Source: Bradyrhizobium sp. Ce-3
GTDB taxonomy: Bacteria; Pseudomonadota; Alphaproteobacteria; Rhizobiales; Xanthobacteraceae
DNA length: 64,000 bases
Assembly: GCF_022835695.1 (NCBI RefSeq)
Contig: NZ_BQUV01000012.1
Span: 62,001-126,000 of the forward strand
Direction of reading: 5' to 3'
Shown here in pieces: positions 22,733 through 31,861 of this stretch (positions within the stretch are counted from its first letter, which is position 1; each line of letters starts with the position of its first letter). The notes beneath the pieces are model-generated. The model had not been told where the DNA came from. It was given only the letters and a program-made list of their open reading frames with translations, and did not search any database. The position numbers and the translations under genes were made by a program.

Positions 22733-25192
22733 ATGCTCGACAAGGTGACCAAGCAGAAGCTCGTGGTGATCGGCAACGGAATGGCCGGCATCCGCACGGT
22801 CGAGGCGCTGCTGGAGCGCGCGCCCGATCTCTACGACATCACGGTGTTCGGCTCCGAGCCCTACGGCAATTACAACCGCATCCTGCTGTCGCCGGTGCTC
22901 GCCGGCGAGAAGACCGTCGACGACATCATGCTCAATACCGTCGACTGGTACGAGGACAACAACATCACGCTGCGCAAGGGCGAGACGATCGCGATGATCG
23001 ATCGCCGGACCTGCGAAGTCGTGACCGATGCCGGCGATCGCGTTCCCTATGACCGCCTGCTGATCGCGACCGGCTCAAATCCGATCATGCTGCCGCTGCC
23101 GGGCAAGGACCTGCCGGGCGTGATCGGTTTCCGCGATATCTATGATGTCGACCGCATGATCAAGGCCTCGACCGACTATCGCAACGCCGTCGTGATCGGC
23201 GGCGGCCTGCTCGGCCTCGAAGCCGCCAACGGGCTGATGAAGCGCGGCATGAACGTCACGGTGGTGCATCTGCTCGACACCCTGATGGAGCGCCAGCTCG
23301 ATCCGGTGGCCGGCGGTCTCCTGCGCAAGTCGCTGGAAGAGCGCGGCATGGTGTTCAAGATGCCGGCGCAGACCCAGGCGATCCTGGGCGAGGACCGTGT
23401 CACCGGCGTGCGCTTCGGCGACGGCACCGAGCTGGCGGCCGATCTCGTGGTGATGGCGGTCGGTATCCGCCCGAACTTCGAGCTCGCCAAGAAGGCCGGG
23501 CTTTACTGCGAGCGCGGCATCGTCGTCTCCGACACCATGCAGACCTATGACGGCCGCATCTATGCGGTCGGCGAATGCGTGCAGCACCGCCGCCAGACCT
23601 ACGGTCTGGTTGCACCGCTGTTCGACCAGGCCAAGGTCTGCGCCAACCATCTCGCGATGAAGGGCTTTGCCACCTATGACGGCTCGGTCACCTCGACCAA
23701 GCTGAAGGTCACCGGCATTGACCTGTTCTCGGCCGGCGACTTCGCGCCGGGGCCGGACAAGGAAGAGATCGTGCTGCAGGACGCCAATCGCGGCGTCTAC
23801 AAGCGCATCATCCTGAAGGACAAGAAGATCGTCGGCGCCGTGCTCTACGGCGACACCATCGACGGCCCCTGGTACTTCCAGCATCTGCGTGACGGCACCG
23901 ACGTCTCGCATATGCGCGAGCGCCTGGTGTTCGGCGCCGCCAATCTCGGCGACGGCGGCGTCAGCGGCCAGAACTCGGTCGCGGCGATGAGCGACGAGAC
24001 CGAGATCTGCGGCTGCAACGGCGTCTGCAAGGGCGCGATCGTCAAGGCGATCTCCGAGAAGAAGCTGTTCACGCTCGACGACGTCCGCGCCCATACCAAG
24101 GCGTCGTCGTCCTGCGGCTCCTGCACCGGCCTCGTCGAGCAGGTGCTGGCGTTCACGCTCGGCGGCGACTATTCGGCGGCGCCGAAGGTCAAGCCGCTGT
24201 GCAAGTGCACCGATCACAGCCATGACGACGTCCGCCGCGTCATCGTCGAGCAGCAGCTCAAGACCATTCCGGCCGTGATGCGCTTCATGGAGTGGAAGAC
24301 GCTCAACGGCTGCCATTCCTGCCGTCCGGCGCTGAACTACTATCTGCTCGCGACCTGGCCCGGCGAATATCGCGACGACCAGCAGTCGCGCTTCATCAAT
24401 GAGCGCGTCCACGCCAACATCCAGAAGGACGGCACTTATTCGGTGGTGCCGCGGATGTGGGGCGGCGTCACCACGCCGGGCGAGCTGCGTGCCATCGCCG
24501 ACGTTGCCGAGAAGTTCAACATCCCGACGGTGAAGGTCACCGGCGGCCAGCGCATCGACCTGCTCGGCGTCAAGAAGGAAGACCTGCCTGCAGTGTGGGC
24601 CGATCTCAATGACGCCGGCATGGTGTCGGGCCACGCCTACGCCAAGGGCCTGCGCACGGTGAAGACCTGCGTCGGCTCGGAATGGTGCCGCTTCGGAACC
24701 CAGGACTCCACCGGCCTCGGCGTCAAGCTCGAGAAGTTCATGTGGGGCTCGTGGACACCGGCCAAGGTCAAGCTCGGCGTCTCCGGCTGCCCGCGCAACT
24801 GCGCGGAGGCGACCTGCAAGGACGTCGGGGTGGTCTGCGTCGATTCCGGTTACGAGATCCATTTCGCCGGCGCCGCCGGCCTGCACATCAAGGGCACCGA
24901 GTTCCTGACCAAGGTCGAGACCGAGGACGAGACGCTCGAGGTGATCGTGGCGCTGACCCAGCTCTATCGCGAGGAGGGCTGGTATCTCGAGCGCATGTAC
25001 AAATGGTGCGACCGCGTCGGTCTGGAGCAGATCAGGAAGCGGGTGGTCGACGACGTCGCGAACCGCAAGGCACTGTTCGCCCGCTTTGCCCATTCGCAGC
25101 AGTTCGCGCAGACCGATCCGTGGGCCGAGCGCGCCAGCCGCGGCGTCGACCGCAACGAGTTCGCGCCTCTCGCCGAATTGGAGCTCGCATGA
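22733..25192 (+). CDS. nirB: Assimilatory nitrite reductase [NAD(P)H], large subunit
   Basis: 819 aa, normal length. Order: FAD/NAD(P)H oxidoreductase domain (VVIGNGMAGIRTVEAL at the N-terminus, VVIGGGLLGLEAANGL near 155), BFD-like [2Fe-2S] segment (CGCNGVCKG near 423, then CGSCTG), nitrite/sulfite-reductase ferredoxin-like part, and the siroheme/[4Fe-4S] site formed by CVGSEWC (about 644) and CPRNC (about 685). It reduces nitrite to ammonium with six electrons from NAD(P)H, in the cytoplasm. First gene of nirB-nirD-nasA. Confidence 0.95.
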   Translation: MLDKVTKQKLVVIGNGMAGIRTVEALLERAPDLYDITVFGSEPYGNYNRILLSPVLAGEKTVDDIMLNTVDWYEDNNITLRKGETIAMIDRRTCEVVTDAGDRVPYDRLLIATGSNPIMLPLPGKDLPGVIGFRDIYDVDRMIKASTDYRNAVVIGGGLLGLEAANGLMKRGMNVTVVHLLDTLMERQLDPVAGGLLRKSLEERGMVFKMPAQTQAILGEDRVTGVRFGDGTELAADLVVMAVGIRPNFELAKKAGLYCERGIVVSDTMQTYDGRIYAVGECVQHRRQTYGLVAPLFDQAKVCANHLAMKGFATYDGSVTSTKLKVTGIDLFSAGDFAPGPDKEEIVLQDANRGVYKRIILKDKKIVGAVLYGDTIDGPWYFQHLRDGTDVSHMRERLVFGAANLGDGGVSGQNSVAAMSDETEICGCNGVCKGAIVKAISEKKLFTLDDVRAHTKASSSCGSCTGLVEQVLAFTLGGDYSAAPKVKPLCKCTDHSHDDVRRVIVEQQLKTIPAVMRFMEWKTLNGCHSCRPALNYYLLATWPGEYRDDQQSRFINERVHANIQKDGTYSVVPRMWGGVTTPGELRAIADVAEKFNIPTVKVTGGQRIDLLGVKKEDLPAVWADLNDAGMVSGHAYAKGLRTVKTCVGSEWCRFGTQDSTGLGVKLEKFMWGSWTPAKVKLGVSGCPRNCAEATCKDVGVVCVDSGYEIHFAGAAGLHIKGTEFLTKVETEDETLEVIVALTQLYREEGWYLERMYKWCDRVGLEQIRKRVVDDVANRKALFARFAHSQQFAQTDPWAERASRGVDRNEFAPLAELELA

Positions 25193-25518
25193 CCAGCTGG
25201 ATCGAAATCGGCGCGCTCGACGACATCCCGCGGCTCGGCTCGCGCGTGGTGCGCACGCCGGGCGGCAACATCGCGGTGTTCCGCACCGAGAGCGACGAGG
25301 TGTTCGCGCTCGACGACCGCTGCCCGCACAAGGGCGGACCGCTGTCGCAGGGCATCGTGCACAACAAGCGCGTGACCTGTCCGCTGCATAATTTCGTCAT
25401 CGAGCTGGCGAGCGGGCAGGCGGTCGCGCCCGACGAGGGCTGCACGCATACCCATCCGGCCAAGGTCGAGAACGGCGTTGTCTGGCTGTCGGTGCGGCAG
25501 GCGGCTGCGGTGAGCTGA
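25189..25518 (+). CDS. nirD: Nitrite reductase small subunit, Rieske-type
   Basis: 109 aa. CPHKGGPLSQG (residues about 42-52) and CPLHNFVI (about 64-71) are the CxH...CxxH pairs of a Rieske fold; NirD proteins of this group often keep them. It associates with NirB to form the active nitrite reductase. Its ATG overlaps the nirB stop (ATGA), and nasA begins 16 bases after its stop. Confidence 0.92.
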   Translation: MTSWIEIGALDDIPRLGSRVVRTPGGNIAVFRTESDEVFALDDRCPHKGGPLSQGIVHNKRVTCPLHNFVIELASGQAVAPDEGCTHTHPAKVENGVVWLSVRQAAAVS

Positions 25519-25534
25519 ACGGTCGGGTCAGGCA

Positions 25535-28198
25535 ATGTCCGTCAAGACCACGTGTCCCTATTGCGGTGTCGGCTGTGGCGTCATCGCGTCGAGGGACGCG
25601 GCGGGCGCCGTTCGGGTCGAGGGAGACAAGCAGCATCCGGCCAATTTCGGCCGGCTGTGCAGCAAGGGCTCGGCGCTCGCCGAGACCATCGATCTCGACG
25701 GACGCCTGCTGGAGCCGATGGTCGACGGCGTGCCGGTGGCGTGGGACGACGCGCTCGATCGCGTCGCCGATGGCTTTAACAAGGTCATCCGCGAGCACGG
25801 ACCCGACGCGGTCGCGTTCTATGTCTCCGGCCAGCTCCTGACCGAGGACTATTACGTCATCAACAAACTGGCGAAAGGCTTCGTCGGCACCGCCAATATC
25901 GACACCAATTCGCGGCTGTGCATGGCCTCCAGCGTCGCCGGGCACAAGCGCGCCTTCGGCAGCGACACGGTGCCGGGCTGCTATGAAGATCTCGAACAGG
26001 CGGAGCTTCTGGTGCTGGTCGGCTCCAACGCCGCCTGGTGCCATCCGATCCTGCACCAGCGCATGCTGGCGGCCAAGGAGAAGAACCCGGCCTGCAAGAT
26101 CGTGGTGATCGATCCGCGCCGCACCGCGACCTGCGAGGGCGCCGATCTGCATCTGCCGCTGCGTTCCGGTAGTGACTCCGTGCTGTTCAACGGGCTGTTC
26201 GCGTATTTGGCCGGCAGCAATGCGGTCGATCGCGGCTTTGTCGGCAATTGCACCACAGGGATTGTCGACGCGCTCAAGCAGGTGGCCGGGCAAACGCTGG
26301 CGCAGACCGCCGCGACCTGCGGCCTGACTGAAGGCGCGGTCGGGCTGTTCTTCGACTGGTTCACGAAGACCGAGCGCGTCGTCACGCTGTATTCGCAGGG
26401 CATCAACCAGTCGTCGAGCGGGGTCGACAAGGTCAACGCCATCATCAATTGCCATCTTGTGACCGGGCGGATCGGCCGTCCCGGCATGGGGCCGTTCTCG
26501 CTGACCGGTCAGCCCAACGCGATGGGCGGCCGCGAGGTCGGCGGGCTCGCCAACCAGCTGGCTGCGCATATGGAGATCGAGAACCCCGCGCATCGCGAGC
26601 TGGTGCAGCGGTTCTGGCGCGCGCCTGTGATCGCGGAGAAGGGCGGGCTGAAGGCGGTCGACATGTTCGATGCGATCGCCGACGGCCGCATCAAGGCGGT
26701 TTGGATCATCTCGACCAATCCGGTGGTGAGCCTGCCCGATGCGGACCGCGCCCGTGCCGCGCTGGAAGCCTGCGAGCTCGTCGTGGTGACGGATTGCATG
26801 CGCGACACCGACACCACGCGCCATGCCGATGTGCTGTTGCCGGCTCTGGCGTGGGGCGAGAAGGACGGCACCGTCACCAATTCCGAGCGGCGGATCTCGC
26901 GGCAGCGCCCGTTCCTGTCAGCGCCGGGCGAAGCGCGCGCCGACTGGCAGATCATCTGCGACGTCGCGCGAAACATGGGATATGCCGGCTTCGATTACGC
27001 GTCAGCTGCCGAGGTATTCCGCGAGCACGCCGAGCTGTCGGGCTTCGAGAATAACGGCCAACGCGATTTCGACATCTCGGCGCTGGCTGGGCTCGACGAC
27101 GGCGGCTATGACGCGCTGGCGCCGGTGCAGTGGCCGGTGACCTCGGAGCATCCGGCCGGTACGCCGCGGATGTTCGAGAGCCAAAAGTTTTTCACGCCCG
27201 ACCGCAAGGCGCGCTTCGTGCCGGTCGCGCCGCGCGCGGCGCGGCATGCGACCAGCCGTGATTATCCGCTGGTGCTCAACACCGGTCGTGTCAGGGATCA
27301 GTGGCACACCATGACCCGGACCGGGAAGACCGGACGGCTGCTGTCGCACATCTTCGAGCCCTATGCCGAGTTTCATCCGGAGGATGCGCGGCAGGCCGGG
27401 CTGCAAAGCGAAGGCCTGGTGCGGTTGACCAGCAGTTGGGGCGAGATGATCGCGCGCGTCGTGGTCAGCGCCGACCAGCGCCGCGGCTGCGTGTTCGTGC
27501 CGATGCATTGGAACGAGGAGTTCGCCGGGGAAGGGCGCGTCAACGCGCTGGTCAACCCGGCGGTCGATCCGCTGTCCGGCCAGCCGGAGTCCAAGCACAC
27601 GCCGGTCAAGGCCGATCCTTATATGCCGAAGTGGCATGCCTTCATCCTGAGCCGCGATGCGATCAGGCGTCCGGCGAGCGGCTACTGGGTCTACGGCAAG
27701 GCCGGTGACTGCACGCGGCTGGAGCTCGCGCTCGACGTTCGCCCCGAGAGCTGGCGCGACTGGGCGAGGGCGCAACTTGGCCTCGAGGGCGTCGAGATCG
27801 AATGGATCGCCTATCGCGATCCGGCCGCCGGCCGCTTCCGCTACGCGGCGGTGCGTGACGGCCGGCTCGAGGGCTGCGTCTTCATCGCGCCCGATCATGC
27901 GCTGCCCTCGCGCGCCTGGCTGACCGGGCTGTTCGCGGAACAGCAATTGTCGGCCAATGCGCGGATGGCATTGCTCGCCGGACGGCCGTTCGGCGCGGGC
28001 GAGGATGTCGGCCCGATCGTGTGCTCCTGCTACAGCGTCGGACGGCACCAGATCACCGCCGAGATCAGGAAGGGCGCCGACAGCGTCGAGGCGATCGGCC
28101 GCTGCCTGAAGGCCGGCACCAATTGCGGCGGCTGCAAGCCGGAGATCGGCAAGCTGATCGGCGCCACCGCGCAGCCGCGGCAGGCAATCGCGTCCTAA
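25535..28198 (+). CDS. nasA: Assimilatory nitrate reductase catalytic subunit, molybdopterin type
   Basis: 887 aa. The N-terminal CPYCGVGCGV plus a later Cys (GRLCSKG) binds a [4Fe-4S] cluster. The body is a bis-MGD molybdopterin oxidoreductase (NAMGGREVGGLANQL, WIISTNPVVSLPD). Near the C-terminus CSCYSVG and CGGCKPEIG add a BFD-like [2Fe-2S] domain, as in NasA/NasC proteins that take electrons from a ferredoxin or flavoprotein. It reduces nitrate to nitrite in the cytoplasm and feeds NirBD encoded just ahead. No separate NAD(P)H-nitrate reductase flavoprotein follows. Confidence 0.94.
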   Translation: MSVKTTCPYCGVGCGVIASRDAAGAVRVEGDKQHPANFGRLCSKGSALAETIDLDGRLLEPMVDGVPVAWDDALDRVADGFNKVIREHGPDAVAFYVSGQLLTEDYYVINKLAKGFVGTANIDTNSRLCMASSVAGHKRAFGSDTVPGCYEDLEQAELLVLVGSNAAWCHPILHQRMLAAKEKNPACKIVVIDPRRTATCEGADLHLPLRSGSDSVLFNGLFAYLAGSNAVDRGFVGNCTTGIVDALKQVAGQTLAQTAATCGLTEGAVGLFFDWFTKTERVVTLYSQGINQSSSGVDKVNAIINCHLVTGRIGRPGMGPFSLTGQPNAMGGREVGGLANQLAAHMEIENPAHRELVQRFWRAPVIAEKGGLKAVDMFDAIADGRIKAVWIISTNPVVSLPDADRARAALEACELVVVTDCMRDTDTTRHADVLLPALAWGEKDGTVTNSERRISRQRPFLSAPGEARADWQIICDVARNMGYAGFDYASAAEVFREHAELSGFENNGQRDFDISALAGLDDGGYDALAPVQWPVTSEHPAGTPRMFESQKFFTPDRKARFVPVAPRAARHATSRDYPLVLNTGRVRDQWHTMTRTGKTGRLLSHIFEPYAEFHPEDARQAGLQSEGLVRLTSSWGEMIARVVVSADQRRGCVFVPMHWNEEFAGEGRVNALVNPAVDPLSGQPESKHTPVKADPYMPKWHAFILSRDAIRRPASGYWVYGKAGDCTRLELALDVRPESWRDWARAQLGLEGVEIEWIAYRDPAAGRFRYAAVRDGRLEGCVFIAPDHALPSRAWLTGLFAEQQLSANARMALLAGRPFGAGEDVGPIVCSCYSVGRHQITAEIRKGADSVEAIGRCLKAGTNCGGCKPEIGKLIGATAQPRQAIAS

Positions 28199-28470
28199 AG
28201 TCCCGGCGCCGGCTTGAGCCAGGCGAACCAGGGCGCGTGCTCATAAATCTTCGTCAACGTCCGTTCGGCTGCGATACTCATCGCCTTTGCCAATGTCCCG
28301 ATGGGGCAGGTGCAGCCATTGACGCCTCACGGCTGCGTCGCGCTGAATCATCTCAGGGGCAGCTGGTTTGCCGCGGGGCGTGCTTTTGGATAGAGCTTTC
28401 GTTCAATCGTGCCATTCTTCCTTGCCTTATCTGCAAATGGACCGCGCTCAGGAGCAGGAGCCCCGACGCC

Positions 28471-29664
28471 ATGATAACCGCGGGACGTCATCGTCCGCTT
28501 GTACAGGACGCCTGGAATGAAGCGGCTGTTCGAGGCACGATCGAAGAAATTGCGGTCGATGCGGTCGCACATTTCCATCCCGATACGTTCTGGCCGGCTC
28601 ACCCGAGTGAAGACGGCGGAGGAGACGGTGATCCCAGCTTCTATAAGGGGGCGGCCGGGGTCATTTGGGCACTGGATTACTTGCACCGCACGGGGGCTAC
28701 CCAGGTCGCCCGCGATTTCCGCCCCGTGCTGCCGAAGCTGATCGAGCGGACTGTCATCGACCACAACACCAGTTCGCTGCCCGATTATGAGAAGCATGGT
28801 TCGCTGCTTCGCGGCGACATGGGGGCGGCACTTCTCGCAATGCGCCTTGAGCCGACATCGAGCCTCGCCGACCTGGTCTATAGGCGGGCCGAAGCAAACA
28901 ATGAACTGCCGATCCGGGAGCTGATGTGGGGAATGCCGGGATCGATGATCGCGGCAGTCCACATCAGCAGGATGACCGGGGAATCGCGATGGCGCGGCCT
29001 GTTCGAAGTGCAGGCGGCGCGGCTGTTGGCCGAACTGGAGGACACGCCGCAGGGTCCGCTTTGGACCCAGGATCTCTACGGTGCCACGGATCGCTTTCTC
29101 GGGCCGGTTCACGGCTTTGCCGGCAACGTGGTCCCGCTATTGCTCGGATGGGACTGGTTGACGGCGGCGCAGCAGGCGCACGTCGCCGAGTTCGTGCCGA
29201 AGTCGCTTGAAGCAAATGCGTGGCGGTACGACATTGGCACAACATGGGGCCCGAGAAGCAAGCGCGAGAAACGGCTTTTCATATGTCAGCATTGTCACGG
29301 TGCGCCGGGAATGGTGACGAGCTTTGCGGACGCGCCGTTCGCGACGCCGGAATTTGACGCGCTGCTGCTGGATGGCGGGCGCTTTGTCTGGGCCGCCGGA
29401 CCGCTGACAAAGGGCTCGAACCTCTGCCACGGCACGGCAGGAAATGGCTACGCGTTCCTCAAGCTCTACCGACGCACGAATGACCCGATCTGGCTCGACC
29501 GCGCGCGCCAGTTCGCCATGACGGCCATCGTCCAGTTTCGTGGCGCTCAGATGGTTACCGGCCGCGGTCGGTATTCGCTTTGGACTGGCGACATCGGCCT
29601 TGCAATCTACCTTTGGGATTGCATCACCGGGGATGCCCGGTTTCCGACGATCGACGTGTTTTGA
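28471..29664 (+). CDS. LanC-like protein (lanthionine cyclase family)
   Basis: 397 aa from ATG 28471, AGGAG ten bases ahead. It has the alpha-toroid GxxG repeats (KGAAGVIWAL at 59, VHGFAGN at 213, HGAPG at 276, HGTAGNGYAFL at 320) and the LanC zinc ligands C275 (QHCHG), C319 and H320 (LCHG). In NisC the equivalent Cys-Cys-His triad binds zinc and activates the Cys thiol of the peptide. No LanB, LanM, exporter or clear precursor peptide is beside it, so it may be a free-standing LanCL-type protein rather than part of a lantibiotic cluster. The 272-base gap after nasA shows no gene or terminator I can defend. Confidence 0.83.
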   Translation: MITAGRHRPLVQDAWNEAAVRGTIEEIAVDAVAHFHPDTFWPAHPSEDGGGDGDPSFYKGAAGVIWALDYLHRTGATQVARDFRPVLPKLIERTVIDHNTSSLPDYEKHGSLLRGDMGAALLAMRLEPTSSLADLVYRRAEANNELPIRELMWGMPGSMIAAVHISRMTGESRWRGLFEVQAARLLAELEDTPQGPLWTQDLYGATDRFLGPVHGFAGNVVPLLLGWDWLTAAQQAHVAEFVPKSLEANAWRYDIGTTWGPRSKREKRLFICQHCHGAPGMVTSFADAPFATPEFDALLLDGGRFVWAAGPLTKGSNLCHGTAGNGYAFLKLYRRTNDPIWLDRARQFAMTAIVQFRGAQMVTGRGRYSLWTGDIGLAIYLWDCITGDARFPTIDVF

Positions 29665-29684
29665 CTCTAGAATGAGTCCGTGTC

Positions 29685-29864
29685 CTAGCAGCCGCGGCAG
29701 ATGCTCTTCAGCTTGCTGTTGAGCAGGCGGTCATCCTCGTCTCGGCAGGATACCGTCGGCGTTGAGACAAATCGGTGTCGTTGATATTCACAATTTCGCG
29801 TGGCGGCAATCGGCCCGGTTCCCGCCAGCGTGGCCGCACATAGGCCGTCCGGGGATGGCTTCAT
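29685..29864 (-). CDS. Possible small Cys-rich protein or gene remnant, 59 aa
   Basis: A short frame, MKPSPDGLCAATLAG to KLKSICRGC, with five Cys in 59 residues. The frame stays open upstream of the ATG and keeps a Cys-rich look (FCCREHCIVG), so it could be the tail of a decayed secreted protein. No convincing ribosome site. The function is unknown. It occupies most of the 326-base gap between the LanC-like and CoA-transferase genes, in which nothing else is seen. Confidence 0.25.
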   Translation of the reverse strand: MKPSPDGLCAATLAGTGPIAATRNCEYQRHRFVSTPTVSCRDEDDRLLNSKLKSICRGC

Positions 29865-29990
29865 GCCGACAATGCAGTGCTCGCGGCAGCAAAATGGTGT
29901 ATCGGCAAGCTCTGGCGCGCCAAAGACACGGGCAGGACCCGGTCCGGCGCCACATAATCAAGATCTTGCAAGGATATCGGAGGAACGTTC

Positions 29991-31217
29991 ATGTCGGCTC
30001 TGCCACTTTCGGGCATCAAGATTCTCGACCTGACGCGGGTGCTCGCAGGCCCGCTGTCGGCCCAGATGCTGGCGGATCTCGGCGCCGAGGTGATCAAGAT
30101 CGAGCGGCCCGGCGGCGGCGACGACGCCCGCGCCTTTGGCCCGCCTTATCTCAAAGATCCCGACGGCAAGGCGAACAACAACAACTCGTTCTACCTCTGC
30201 GCCAACCGCAACAAGAAGTCCGTCACGGTCAATATCGCCAAGCCCGAAGGGCAGGCGATCATCCGCGAGCTCGCCAAGTCGGTCGACGTGATGATGGAGA
30301 ACTACAAGGTCGGCGATCTCAAGCGCTACGGCCTCGACTACGACACCATCAAGCAGCTCAACCCCGGCATCATCTATTGCTCGGTGACCGGATTCGGCCA
30401 GACCGGCCCGTACGCCACGCGCGCCGGTTACGACGCCATCCTGCAGGCGATGGGCGGTCTGATGAGCGTGACCGGCCATATCGACGGCGAGCCCGGCGCG
30501 GGCCCGATGAAGGTCGGCCCCTCGATCGTCGACTACATGACGGGCATGAACACCTCGATCGGCATTCTCTCGGCGCTGTACCATCGCGACGCCAACAACG
30601 GCGAAGGGCAGCATGTCGACGTCTGCCTGTTCGACACCGTGATCGCCTCGCTGTCGCACTGGCTGCAGATCTACCTCGTCAACGGCAACATGCCGCCGCG
30701 CCGCGGCACCTGGGGCAATGGCGGCATGCCGGCCGGCGTGTTCCGCTGCACCGACGGCGAGCTGATGCTGGTGGTCGGCAATGACGGCCAGTTCCAGCGC
30801 ACCTGCGCCGTGCTTGGCGAGCCCGAGCTCGCCAACGACAAGCGCTTCGTCAAGAACAACGACCGCGTCGTGCACGGCAAGGAGATCATGGCGATCTTCG
30901 CCGGCCTGTTCCTGAAGCATCCGGTCGCCTACTGGCTGGACAAGCTCGAGGAGGCCGGCGTGCCATCCGGCCCGATCAACAATTTCGAGCAGGTGTTCAG
31001 CGATCCGCACGTGCAGTCGCGCGGCATGCGGGTCAAGGTCGATCATCCCTTCGAGCCGAACCTGTCGCTGATCCGCAATGCGCTGACCTTCTCAGGCACG
31101 CCGATCACCGACTACCGCGCCCCGCCGCTGCTCGGCGCCGACACCAAGGACGTGCTGGCGACCATCGGCTACGACGACGCCAAGGTCGAAGGCTTGAAGG
31201 CGCAGGGGATTCTGTAG
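29991..31217 (+). CDS. Family III (CaiB/BaiF) acyl-CoA transferase
   Basis: 408 aa. LSGIKILDLTRVLAGP at the N-terminus, LGAEVIKIERPGGGDDAR, and VDVCLFDTVIASL match the CaiB/BaiF fold. The catalytic Asp is probably in SIVDYMTGM (about residue 177). It moves CoA between carboxylic acids by an aspartyl-CoA intermediate; substrates are unknown, perhaps succinyl-CoA with a dicarboxylic acid. AGGA lies ahead of the ATG. It stands near other acyl-CoA genes. Confidence 0.88.
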   Translation: MSALPLSGIKILDLTRVLAGPLSAQMLADLGAEVIKIERPGGGDDARAFGPPYLKDPDGKANNNNSFYLCANRNKKSVTVNIAKPEGQAIIRELAKSVDVMMENYKVGDLKRYGLDYDTIKQLNPGIIYCSVTGFGQTGPYATRAGYDAILQAMGGLMSVTGHIDGEPGAGPMKVGPSIVDYMTGMNTSIGILSALYHRDANNGEGQHVDVCLFDTVIASLSHWLQIYLVNGNMPPRRGTWGNGGMPAGVFRCTDGELMLVVGNDGQFQRTCAVLGEPELANDKRFVKNNDRVVHGKEIMAIFAGLFLKHPVAYWLDKLEEAGVPSGPINNFEQVFSDPHVQSRGMRVKVDHPFEPNLSLIRNALTFSGTPITDYRAPPLLGADTKDVLATIGYDDAKVEGLKAQGIL

Positions 31218-31256
31218 GCCTGCATTCCGAGCTAGGCGGAGCGGATTCCCCGTAAT

Positions 31257-31347
31257 CCTGAGGAGCGGCCACTTGGCGGCGTCTCCGAAGGATGCACGGC
31301 CCGGCTGGTGGCCGTCGACCCTTCGAGACGGCGCGGCCTCCTCAGGG
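31257..31347. repeat. Inverted-repeat intergenic element
   Basis: CCTGAGGAGCGGCC...GTCTCCGAAGGATG is answered by CCCTTCGAGACGGCGCGGCCTC and CTCAGGG in reverse complement, forming a long imperfect hairpin. It is of the palindromic type common in Bradyrhizobium intergenic DNA. It lies in the gap after the CoA-transferase gene. Confidence 0.65.
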
Positions 31348-31454
31348 CGACGGTTCGACAGTGGTTCCGCTAGTGACACTTCGATCGCTACCGAAGCATC
31401 ATTGACACCTACTTGCTAGATTGGCGCCATCGATCCCTATCGAAGGTGCCAATC

Positions 31455-31850
31455 ATGAAACGGGAAGTGATCCGCGTCGAACCGATCTCGAGCTGGTTGG
31501 AGCGCTGGAAGGCGCCGGCGTCGGCGGTCACGCGCGCTGGCAACATGATCTTCGTCTCCGGCCTGCCGCCGTTCGATCCCGCAACCGGCGAGATCGCCGC
31601 CGGGGCGTCGATCGAGCGGCAGAGCGAACTCGTGATGGAGCAGCTCAAGCAGTGCCTTGAGGCCGCCGGCGCGTCGTTCGACAATGTGATGAAGTGCAAC
31701 ATCTTCTGCACATCGGCAAAACACTTCGCGACCTTCAATGCGATCTACCGGAGATATTTCGCGGACGATCTGCCGGCGCGGATCTTCGTCTGCATCCCGG
31801 AATGGACCGGGCCGTTCGACATCGAGATCGACTGCATCGCGATGGTGTGA
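31455..31850 (+). CDS. RidA/YjgF-family protein
   Basis: 131 aa. GNMIFVSGLPPFDPATGEI and the conserved Arg region PARIFVCIPEW match the Rid fold, in which the Arg contacts the carboxylate of imine intermediates. RidA members hydrolyse reactive enamines/imines released by PLP enzymes. Start ATG 31455 with GAAGG about 10 bases ahead. It converges on the TetR gene, and a small hairpin, TGTGAG with CTCACA (31846-31866), in the 11-base gap could stop both transcripts. Confidence 0.83.
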   Translation: MKREVIRVEPISSWLERWKAPASAVTRAGNMIFVSGLPPFDPATGEIAAGASIERQSELVMEQLKQCLEAAGASFDNVMKCNIFCTSAKHFATFNAIYRRYFADDLPARIFVCIPEWTGPFDIEIDCIAMV

Positions 31851-31861
31851 GGGCAGGGCTC

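Noticed and set aside
23075-25093. Long minus-strand frame opposite nirB
   Set aside because: nirB motifs on the plus strand are decisive; the antisense product has low-complexity composition.
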